From Saccharofermentans sp. (lineage in GTDB: Bacteria; Bacillota; Clostridia; Saccharofermentanales; Saccharofermentanaceae), in the NCBI GenBank assembly GCA_024683485.1, contig JAIKYD010000021.1, forward strand, positions 34,909 through 98,908: a stretch of DNA of 64,000 bases, read 5' to 3'. The notes below the pieces were generated by a model, which saw only the letters and a list, made by a program, of their open reading frames with translations, ran no database searches and was not told the origin of the DNA. Below are positions 54,035-61,817 of the stretch, piece by piece; the stretch's first letter is position 1, and every line of letters starts with the position of its first letter. Position numbers and translations under genes: made by a program.

Positions 54035-55207
54035 ATGGACGTTAATGAGAAAGCAATTAAGATGCATGAAGAATGGGCAGGTAAGATCGAAGTTATCGCT
54101 ACTGCACCCGTAGGTTCTAAGGAAGAACTCGCAATCGCTTACACACCGGGTGTTGCAGCTCCCTGTCTTGAGATTCAGAAAGATGTTGACCTCTCATACA
54201 AATATACAAGAAGACACAACCTTGTTGCCGTAGTTACAGACGGTACAGCTGTTCTTGGACTTGGTGATATCGGACCTGAGGCCGGTATGCCTGTTATGGA
54301 AGGAAAGTGCGCACTGTTCAAGGCTTTCGGTGATGTTGATGCATTCCCTCTCTGCATCCGTTCAAAGGATGTTGATGAGATCGTTAATACAGTTGCACTT
54401 CTCGCTGGTTCTTTCGGTGGTGTAAACCTCGAGGACATCTCAGCTCCCAGATGCTTTGAGATCGAGAAGAAACTCAAGGAAAGATGCGACATCCCGATCT
54501 TCCACGATGACCAGCACGGTACGGCTGTTATCACACTTGCAGGTCTTACAAATGCTCTTAAGATCGTTGGCAAGAAGATGGAGGATATCCATGTTGTAGT
54601 TAACGGCGCAGGCGCTGCAGCTACAGCTATTACAAAGCTCCTTATCTCAAGAGGTCTTAAGAATGTTATCCTCTGCGACCGTAAGGGCGCAATCTATGAG
54701 GGAAGAGAAGGCCTTAATCCTGCTAAGGAAGAGATGGCAAAGATCACAAATCCCGAGAAGAAGTCAGATTCTCTTGCAGACGTTATCGTTGGTGCTGACG
54801 TATTCATCGGCGTTTCTGCTCCGGGCGTTCTCACAGCTGATATGGTAGCTACAATGGCTAAGGATCCGGTTGTTTTCGCTTGCGCTAACCCTGTACCTGA
54901 GATCCTTCCTGAGGAAGCTAAGAAGGCTGGCGTTGCAGTTATGGCTACAGGACGTTCCGACTTCCCGAACCAGGTTAACAACGTTCTTGCATTCCCGGGT
55001 ATTTTCCGTGGTGCGCTTGACGTAAGAGCTTCTGATATCAACGATGAGATGAAGATCGCTGCAGCTAACGCTATCGCAGGCATCGTTTCTGACGAAGAGC
55101 TTAATCCTGATTACATCCTTCCTGATGCATTTGATGCAAGAGTCGGAAAGGCTGTTGCAGCAGCTGTTGCTCAGGCGGCCCGTGACACAGGTGTAGCAAG
55201 AATTTAA
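54035..55207 (+). CDS. NAD(P)-dependent malic enzyme
   Basis: 390 residues. It converts malate to pyruvate and carbon dioxide. The signatures IAYTPGVAAPCLEI, KGAVLGLGDIGPEAG-like VTDGTAVLGLGDIG, FHDDQHGTAVI and the Rossmann motif VNGAGAAATAI are present, as is the end-domain NPVPEILPEEAKKAG. The short length matches the bacterial MaeB-like form without the phosphotransacetylase domain. A TGGAGG site lies before the ATG. Confidence 0.95.
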   Translation: MDVNEKAIKMHEEWAGKIEVIATAPVGSKEELAIAYTPGVAAPCLEIQKDVDLSYKYTRRHNLVAVVTDGTAVLGLGDIGPEAGMPVMEGKCALFKAFGDVDAFPLCIRSKDVDEIVNTVALLAGSFGGVNLEDISAPRCFEIEKKLKERCDIPIFHDDQHGTAVITLAGLTNALKIVGKKMEDIHVVVNGAGAAATAITKLLISRGLKNVILCDRKGAIYEGREGLNPAKEEMAKITNPEKKSDSLADVIVGADVFIGVSAPGVLTADMVATMAKDPVVFACANPVPEILPEEAKKAGVAVMATGRSDFPNQVNNVLAFPGIFRGALDVRASDINDEMKIAAANAIAGIVSDEELNPDYILPDAFDARVGKAVAAAVAQAARDTGVARI

Positions 55208-55227
55208 ATATACTGAATTAAAGCAAC

Positions 55228-55260
55228 AATCTCCCGCAAGTTTTGTTGCGGGAGATTTTG
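55228..55260 (+). terminator. intrinsic terminator after malic enzyme gene
   Basis: The perfect 12-bp stem AATCTCCCGCAA / TTGCGGGAGATT with a 6-base loop is followed by TTGCAATTT. Because the arms start with AA, it could act in both directions. Confidence 0.88.
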
Positions 55261-55285
55261 CAATTTATAGAAAAGGAGTTTCCAC

Positions 55286-55774
55286 ATGATAGACGATTTA
55301 GAGCTTTTAAGACTTATTGAGAACAACGCCAGACTGTCGGCGGAAGAGATTGCCGTAATGCTTGGAGTAACCGCCGCTGATGTGGAAACCGAGATCAAGA
55401 GACTTAAGGATGAGAATATCATCCTGGGATATAACACAATAATTAACTGGGAGAAGCAGGCACCCGACAACTGCATCGGTATGATCGAGGTAAGGATCAC
55501 ACCGGTCAAGAACAAAGGTTATGACCATATCGCCCAGATCTTAAGCAAGTATGAGAAGGTTACTGCCTGCTATCTTATGTCCGGCGGTTTTGATCTCATG
55601 ATCATATACGAGGACAGAAGCCTCAGGGATATTGCCACTTTTGTTACCGAGAAGATCGCAACCATGGAAGGCGTTCTTTCCACCACGACACACTTTATCC
55701 TTAAGAAATATAAGGCTAATGGTATAATCTACGATAATCCGAACACAGACGACAGGCAGGCAATCATATTATGA
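55286..55774 (+). CDS. Lrp/AsnC-family transcriptional regulator
   Basis: 162 residues. The N-terminal winged helix (about 1-60: LLRLIENNARLSAEEIAVMLG) and the C-terminal RAM ligand-binding domain (65-145: MIEVRITPVKNKGYDHIA) are the usual pair. Such proteins respond to amino acids. The stop overlaps the start of an aminotransferase gene by 4 bases, a pairing widespread in Clostridia, so the regulator probably responds to a substrate of that enzyme. An AAAAGGAG site precedes the ATG. Confidence 0.92.
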   Translation: MIDDLELLRLIENNARLSAEEIAVMLGVTAADVETEIKRLKDENIILGYNTIINWEKQAPDNCIGMIEVRITPVKNKGYDHIAQILSKYEKVTACYLMSGGFDLMIIYEDRSLRDIATFVTEKIATMEGVLSTTTHFILKKYKANGIIYDNPNTDDRQAIIL

Positions 55775-56952
55775 GTTTCGATTATGAGTCCAAGATCTCC
55801 AAAGCTGTTCAGGCTGTTCCGCCCTCAGCTATAAGGAAGTTTTTCGATCTTGCTAACGAGATGCAAGGTCATGTTATATCGCTTTCCATCGGTGAGCCTG
55901 ATTTTGTTACACCGTGGTCGATAAGAGAAGCTGCAATTAATTCCATTATTGACGGCTATACGCATTATTCCCCGAACTCAGGTTATATGGATTCGCGAAA
56001 AGCAATTGCCGATTATCTCAAGAGAAGATATGGTGTTTCCTATGATCCCAAGTCTGAGATCTTTATCACTGTAGGCGGATCCGAGGGCCTTGACCTCGCT
56101 GCAAGAGCGCTTATCAATCCAGGTGATGAGGTTATAATCGTAGAACCTTGCTTCGTTGCTTATAAGGCTACTGTTGAGTTTGCTCACGGTGTTCCTGTTA
56201 TCGTTGAAACAAAGCCCGAGAATAACTATAAGCTCATGCCTGATGAACTTGAGGCAGCAATTACCGATAAGACCAAGTATGTAATCGTCGGTTATCCCAA
56301 TAATCCAACAGGCGCAGTAATGACACTTGAAGACTGGGCAAAGATCAAGGATGTTCTTATGAGACATCCTGACATCATCGTTCTTTCCGATGAGCTTTAC
56401 TGCGAGCTCAATTATCTTGACGGCAAGCCTTCATCGCTTACTCAGTTCGCTGAGTTACGTGAAAGAGTAGTAATGGTCAACGGATTCTCCAAATCCTATG
56501 CCATGACTGGTTTCAGAGTAGGTTATCTTGCCGGCCCTCATGAACTTATCGCACCTATGGTTAAGATCCATCAGTACTGCATAATGTGCGCTCCTTCGAC
56601 ATCACAGTTTGCTGTCGTTGAAGCTGCTATGAATGCTGATAATGAGATCGCGAAAATGCGTGATGAATATAATCACAGAAGAAGGATCATCGTCCAGGGC
56701 TTAAGAGATGCAGGCCTCGATTGCTTTACTCCTTACGGAGCATTTTACGCTTTCCCGTGCATCAAGAGTACGGGAATGTCATCTGAAGAATTCTGTGAAA
56801 AGCTCCTTATCGAAAAGCACGTTGCGATCGTTCCAGGCAACGCTTTCGGAAAGTGCGGCGAAGGCTTCGTCCGTATCAGTTATGCAGCTTCTTTGGAAGA
56901 TATCAAGGAAGCTATGAAGCTTGTAAAAGAATTTGTTGAAGAACATAAATGA
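55771..56952 (+). CDS. class I/II pyridoxal-phosphate aminotransferase
   Basis: 393 residues. PLP fold type I: SIGEPDFVTPWSI at the start, GGSEGLDLAARAL, the binding Asn and Asp in VGYPNNPTGA and LSDELYCELNY, and the Schiff-base Lys in NGFSKSYAMTGFRVGYL. The branch resembles aspartate or aromatic aminotransferases; substrate specificity cannot be set from sequence. It overlaps the Lrp gene by 4 bases and is co-transcribed with it. Confidence 0.92.
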   Translation: MSFDYESKISKAVQAVPPSAIRKFFDLANEMQGHVISLSIGEPDFVTPWSIREAAINSIIDGYTHYSPNSGYMDSRKAIADYLKRRYGVSYDPKSEIFITVGGSEGLDLAARALINPGDEVIIVEPCFVAYKATVEFAHGVPVIVETKPENNYKLMPDELEAAITDKTKYVIVGYPNNPTGAVMTLEDWAKIKDVLMRHPDIIVLSDELYCELNYLDGKPSSLTQFAELRERVVMVNGFSKSYAMTGFRVGYLAGPHELIAPMVKIHQYCIMCAPSTSQFAVVEAAMNADNEIAKMRDEYNHRRRIIVQGLRDAGLDCFTPYGAFYAFPCIKSTGMSSEEFCEKLLIEKHVAIVPGNAFGKCGEGFVRISYAASLEDIKEAMKLVKEFVEEHK

Positions 56953-57006
56953 ACCGGAAATCCGGAGTATTAGTTGAGAATAAATTGATTGAATAAGAGG
57001 TAATCC

Positions 57007-58122
57007 ATGCTTGAATTTGACAACATTAGATTAGAGCTTGAATCATATGAGACCCCCATAGCCGAGCTTAAGGATGCTCTGCATATCGACCGCGTTTCCG
57101 ATCAGATAAGCGAACTTGAGAACCGCATGCAGGAGCCTGATTTCTGGAATAATGTTGAGAAAGCTACTGAGATACAGCAGACTCTGGGCAGACTGAAGAA
57201 AAGAGTGGATAGCTATAATTCACTTGTTGCGGAGTGTGAAGATCTCCTGGCTCTTTGCGAACTTGCCAATGAAGAAGAGGATATGGATTCACTTGAGGAG
57301 TTGAAAGCAAGTACTGCAACATTCAAGGAAGATTTTGAGAAGATGCGTTTGGAGACCTTGCTTACAGGTCCTTACGATGCAAATAATGCAACGATCACAC
57401 TTCATGCCGGAGCTGGCGGAACAGAGGCAATGGACTGGTGTTCAATGCTCTACAGAATGTACACCAGATGGGCCGAAAGTCACGGATTTGGTGTTGAAGA
57501 ACTTGATTACGTTGAAGGTGATACAGCCGGAATCCAGTCAGTTTCTTTTATGATCAAAGGTGAGAATGCATATGGATTCCTGCGTTCTGAACTGGGCGTT
57601 CACCGTCTTGTAAGGATTTCTCCTTTCGATGCTGCAGGAAGAAGACATACTTCCTTTGCTTCATGCGAAGTCATTCCTGAGCTTGACCAGAAGACTGAGG
57701 ATGATATTAAGATCGATATGTCTGATGTACGTGTTGATACTTACCGTGCTACAGGTAAGGGCGGCCAGCACATCAATAAGACAGATACGGCTGTCCGTAT
57801 GACACATAATCCTACAGGTATCGTTGTTTCCTGCCAGGCAGAGAGATCGCAGCTCCAGAATAAAGAAACATGTCTCAGGATGCTTAAGGCGAAGCTTTTC
57901 GCACTTGCAAGGGCTTCTGAGATGGAGAAGATCGAAGACCTCAAGGGTAACCAGATGGAGATTGCCTGGGGTTCGCAGATCAGATCATATGTATTCTGTC
58001 CATACACTCTTGTTAAAGATAACAGGACCGGCTATGAGGAAGTGGATGTTGATGCGGTTATGGATGGCATGCTCGACGGCTTTATTAACGCATATCTGTC
58101 AGGGATGAAGAACCAGAAATAA
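57007..58122 (+). CDS. prfB: peptide chain release factor 2
   Basis: 371 residues. RF2 reads UGA and UAA. The SPF codon-recognition motif is at 205-207 and the catalytic GGQ at 252-254 (TGKGGQHINKTD). The reading frame is continuous from an ATG at 57007; there is no in-frame UGA or CUUUGAC shift site near codon 25, so this gene lacks the programmed frameshift used by most bacteria for autoregulation. An AGAGGTAA site lies just upstream. Confidence 0.96.
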   Translation: MLEFDNIRLELESYETPIAELKDALHIDRVSDQISELENRMQEPDFWNNVEKATEIQQTLGRLKKRVDSYNSLVAECEDLLALCELANEEEDMDSLEELKASTATFKEDFEKMRLETLLTGPYDANNATITLHAGAGGTEAMDWCSMLYRMYTRWAESHGFGVEELDYVEGDTAGIQSVSFMIKGENAYGFLRSELGVHRLVRISPFDAAGRRHTSFASCEVIPELDQKTEDDIKIDMSDVRVDTYRATGKGGQHINKTDTAVRMTHNPTGIVVSCQAERSQLQNKETCLRMLKAKLFALARASEMEKIEDLKGNQMEIAWGSQIRSYVFCPYTLVKDNRTGYEEVDVDAVMDGMLDGFINAYLSGMKNQK

Positions 58123-58212
58123 AGGCGTTCTTTGACCTAATCATTCAATACTCATTTATTGATTCTGCCGTTATTATAGTTTTTCTTGATAAGGATCATA
58201 CGGGAGGCATAT

Positions 58213-58640
58213 ATGAAAAGGATAAATATATCGTTATTATCTGTTTTTGCTTTTGCATTGTTTGCCACACTGATCACGTTAAGTTCTTTGTTTTCAGTTA
58301 CTGTACAATCATATCAGCTTTGATTATTTCTTTGTTTTCGGTTGTTGTTTCTGCCGGAGAAACTTTTATAGACATCAATCGTAACAGCAGTGATGAAGAG
58401 GAGATCAAATACGACTGTATTGATTTGGATTCCGCGAATTTTCCTGATTCGGCTTTTTGGGAATACATCAGAAAGAATTGCGATAAGAATAATGATGGAA
58501 AGTTGACGGATAAGGAACTGAGATGGTTTTCGCCCGGCTCGCCAGCAGGCAATTCTATGGTGAATAGTAATTTTGTGTCTATTAAGGGCATAGAATTTTT
58601 ATATCATTTAGATAGTTTAAATTGCAGCAAAGGAATATAA
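58213..58640 (+). pseudogene. truncated and frameshifted secreted LRR-protein remnant
   Basis: An ATG at 58213 with a good ribosome binding site (CGGGAGG) opens a hydrophobic signal-like peptide that stops after 36 codons at 58318-58323. Another frame, open from before 58280 to 58640, continues with SVVVSAGETF, an acidic stretch, FPDSAFWEYIRKNCDKNNDGKLTDKEL (EF-hand-like calcium loop) and SIKGIEFLYHLDSLNCS. That is the standard lead-in of clostridial secreted leucine-rich-repeat proteins, but it ends exactly where the repeats should begin. One frameshift and a lost 3' part best explain this. The next gene starts 57 bases later. Confidence 0.6.
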
Positions 58641-58699
58641 TTTCAATACTGCTGGATATTGTACGAATCCATGATTTTGGTAGATACGGAGGATTTATG

Positions 58700-61600
58700 A
58701 TGAAGCACCGGATGATTAAAGCTGGTTCATTTGTTTTGGCAGGTTTGGTCGGTTTTGGCCTTTGCTCGAAAATATCGGAAAGCAAGAAGGTATTTGCTGC
58801 TTCAAATGATTATTCACCGCGGACTACACTTGGTACATCCGGAATAACTGATCCCATAACTCCGGGTGAAGATTCAAAGTGGTCTGGCAGTTATGTTTAT
58901 TTTGGATCTTACGATGGTAAGCCTATCAAGTTCCGTGTGTTGTCAAAAGGAACTACTGATTATACTTCGGACAAAGCTTTGTTCCTCGATTGTGATACGA
59001 CTTTGTTTACGAGAGCGTATGATACTGATTCCAATGTGTGGGCAGGAAGCGATTTGCAGCAATATCTGAATGACACTTTTATCTCTGATTCATTTACGGA
59101 GATCGAGAGAGGTGCAGTTGCAACCAGTTCGGGTACCGGCAAGTGTGTTTATCCTGAAAGTTCTTGGAATGAATATTTCTATGGTTCTCCGGTCGCGTTG
59201 AAGAATGATAAAGTTTTTATTCTTGATGCAGGGGATGTAGTAAATGATGCTTACGGATATTCTGCAGATCCCGGATTAACACTGAATTCAGGTTACTGGT
59301 CAAGTTATGATTACGACCATCATGATGTTATAAGCCATGTTAAGAAGGCATCCTCGGGAAGTGCAAATTCATGGGCTATACGTTCTGCCTGCAATTTTCA
59401 GGATTCTTATGATGTTTACAGAATCGGCAGTGTTGCATATCAAGGATATTTGGACAGTGACTATGTTGACGAGGCCATGGGCATTGCTCCGGCTTTAAAT
59501 GTTGATTTGTCTTCTGTCATTCTATCGACTGCATATTCCGGAAAACTCAGTGAGATCAACACATCTTATGTTCTGACTCTGAAAGATGATAATCTTGGTA
59601 TTGCGCTTCAGGATGGAAAGCAGACTGCTCTCATTAATGATGCAACAGTTATCATTCCTTATGAAATAACCGGAAAAGATGCAGATAATGCTACACGTGC
59701 GACTGTTCTGATCCTGGATAAGGAATATACAACCGGCAATACGAATAATGCCAATATTCTTTATTACAACACTCTGGAATACAGTACTGCCGGTGGTTCT
59801 TTCGGTAAAAAGAGTGCAGGAACTTTTACTCTTCCAGATACGCTCGAGATGAGTGGCTGGGGAAGCGATTATTATGTGTATATTCTTTCCGAAATATATG
59901 TTTCCAAACAAAATAACACTAATTTAACCAGGTATGCCTGCGAGCCGGTTAAGATCGATGCTCCTGAGGGTGATTTTGATTCTTTTGACTGGAAGATCGA
60001 TTCAAATGGTGAACTGTCAATTACATGTCATTCAAAGAGAATCCATTTGGATAAGATTGGAGAGGATACACTGAACAATGTCAAGTCTATGAAGGTTGAT
60101 CTGTCAGAATTGGATTTTCCTGAAACTCCTGATGAGCATGATTCTATCGCTGATGAGGAGTATCTGATAATTTTCGGTTATGACTGTAATATCTCATCCA
60201 TTAGTTTTGAGTGCGGTGAAAATGAGATCATCTATCTGAGTTTCCGCAATTTCCCGAAGCTTGATGGAAGCGAGATCAGTTTCCCTCAGGATGTAAAAGT
60301 TTCCAGAATCATTTTTTGGTATTCTGGAATCACTGATCTTGATTTTTTGAATGATACTGACACAGAACGCCTATGGATGTGGCATTGCAGCAGTATCGAA
60401 GAAGTAACCGTTCCTGCTTCTGTTAAGGGTGTGACTCTATATAATTGTAAAAATCTGAAAAAGACAGAATTAACATCACCATTAACCCGTTTTAGTTTCC
60501 CGTTTTGCAGTATGCTTTCCAGCATTACTTTGCCGAGCGGAGTTACTTCGATAGAGTATGCCGCACTTAGGAGTTGTACGAGTCTTAAATCGATTGAACT
60601 GCCTGAAACGCTCGAGACCATCAAAAATGAAGCTTTTTGGCAAACCGGAATTGAATCACTGACAATTCCTTCAAGTGTTAATTCTATTGGTGGTATTAAT
60701 GGTTGCAAAGACCTTAAGACTGTCATTTACCAGGATGGAATCACATATGTCCATGGTGGTTTTGGCGGTTGTAATAACCTGCAAAAAATTTATGTTCCAT
60801 CCAGTGTTACGAAGGTTTACGCAGGAACATTCTATAATAACGACAATCTATCTGATGTATATTTTGGCGGTACTAAAGAGCAATTTGAGAGTATTGAGAT
60901 ATTGAAGACTAAGGATTCGGCTGATGTAACTGAAACCATATATGAAGTCTTCAAAAATGCTACGATACATTTCAATTCAAAGATAAGTGATCTGAGTCCG
61001 TCTCCGACTGCTACGCCTACAGCCACTCCGACACCTACAAAGAAGCCGACGGCAACTCCAACTCCAACTAAGAAACCAACGGCTACCCCCACGCCGACCA
61101 AGAAGCCGACAGCAACTCCGACAACAGCCGCAAAACCTAAGTCAGCTTGGAAACAGGAAGGAAAGAACTGGTACTACTATGATGCAAAAGGCTCCAAGGT
61201 TACAGGTTGGCAGATGATCAGCAGTACCTGGTATTTCTTTGATAATAAGGGGGTTATGCAGACTGGTTGGATAGAATCCGCAGGTAAATGGTATTACATG
61301 AAAGATACCGGTGCTATGGCATTGGGATGGATCCAGGACGGCGGTAAATGGTACTACATGAGCGCTTCGGGAGCCATGGCCACAGGATGGGTACAGTCTG
61401 GAGACAAATGGTATTACATGGGCTCTTCCGGTGCAATGGTTACAGGCTGGTTCGAAAATAACGGTAAATGGTACTATATGAGTTCTTCCGGTGCGATGGT
61501 CACAGGCTGGGTTCTTACAGGCGGAAAATGGTATTACATGGGCCCGTCAGGTGCGATGGTTACCGGCTGGGCTAAGATCAGCGGAAAATGGTATTACATG

Positions 61601-61756
61601 AGCAAGTCAGGTGCTATGGTCACTGGCTGGAACTCGATTGGTGCTAATCTGTATTATTTTGACACCAATGGTGCGATAGTAACCGGAAAGCAGACAATCG
61701 GCGGAAAGACTTACAATTTTGATGAGAATGGAGCTTTAGACGTTTCCGTTCATTAA
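58700..61756 (+). CDS. secreted DUF6273-LRR-choline-binding-repeat protein
   Basis: 1018 residues from the ATG at 58700, 7 bases after GGAGG; an ATG at 58697 is equally in frame, and a longer ORF to 58622 has no such site. A signal peptide (about 1-36) precedes a DUF6273-like domain (about 40-290: IKFRVLSKGT, LFLDCDTTLF, WAIRSACN) like that of the protein at 20169. A beta region and BspA-type leucine-rich repeats follow (about 550-750: LSSITLPSGVTSIEYAALRSC). A Thr/Pro/Lys linker (about 765-810) leads to ten choline-binding repeats. It is a surface-held protein, possibly an adhesin; its ligand is unknown. Confidence 0.85.
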   Translation: MKHRMIKAGSFVLAGLVGFGLCSKISESKKVFAASNDYSPRTTLGTSGITDPITPGEDSKWSGSYVYFGSYDGKPIKFRVLSKGTTDYTSDKALFLDCDTTLFTRAYDTDSNVWAGSDLQQYLNDTFISDSFTEIERGAVATSSGTGKCVYPESSWNEYFYGSPVALKNDKVFILDAGDVVNDAYGYSADPGLTLNSGYWSSYDYDHHDVISHVKKASSGSANSWAIRSACNFQDSYDVYRIGSVAYQGYLDSDYVDEAMGIAPALNVDLSSVILSTAYSGKLSEINTSYVLTLKDDNLGIALQDGKQTALINDATVIIPYEITGKDADNATRATVLILDKEYTTGNTNNANILYYNTLEYSTAGGSFGKKSAGTFTLPDTLEMSGWGSDYYVYILSEIYVSKQNNTNLTRYACEPVKIDAPEGDFDSFDWKIDSNGELSITCHSKRIHLDKIGEDTLNNVKSMKVDLSELDFPETPDEHDSIADEEYLIIFGYDCNISSISFECGENEIIYLSFRNFPKLDGSEISFPQDVKVSRIIFWYSGITDLDFLNDTDTERLWMWHCSSIEEVTVPASVKGVTLYNCKNLKKTELTSPLTRFSFPFCSMLSSITLPSGVTSIEYAALRSCTSLKSIELPETLETIKNEAFWQTGIESLTIPSSVNSIGGINGCKDLKTVIYQDGITYVHGGFGGCNNLQKIYVPSSVTKVYAGTFYNNDNLSDVYFGGTKEQFESIEILKTKDSADVTETIYEVFKNATIHFNSKISDLSPSPTATPTATPTPTKKPTATPTPTKKPTATPTPTKKPTATPTTAAKPKSAWKQEGKNWYYYDAKGSKVTGWQMISSTWYFFDNKGVMQTGWIESAGKWYYMKDTGAMALGWIQDGGKWYYMSASGAMATGWVQSGDKWYYMGSSGAMVTGWFENNGKWYYMSSSGAMVTGWVLTGGKWYYMGPSGAMVTGWAKISGKWYYMSKSGAMVTGWNSIGANLYYFDTNGAIVTGKQTIGGKTYNFDENGALDVSVH
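61141..61753 (+). repeat. choline-binding repeat array, third copy
   Basis: Ten units of about 60 bases. The first (WKQEGKNWYYYDA) and second (GW ... WYFFDNKGVMQT) match the opening units of the two arrays near 21800-24460, so the three genes share a conserved cassette of wall-binding repeats. Confidence 0.85.
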
Positions 61757-61817
61757 TCTGATTAGATATCCGGCAAGGTAAACACCTGGCAATTCTGAAA
61801 AAGTGAGGCTGAGAATT

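Noticed and set aside
57050..57110. Programmed frameshift site in prfB
   Set aside because: No in-frame UGA or CUUUGAC; the frame is continuous from the ATG at 57007.
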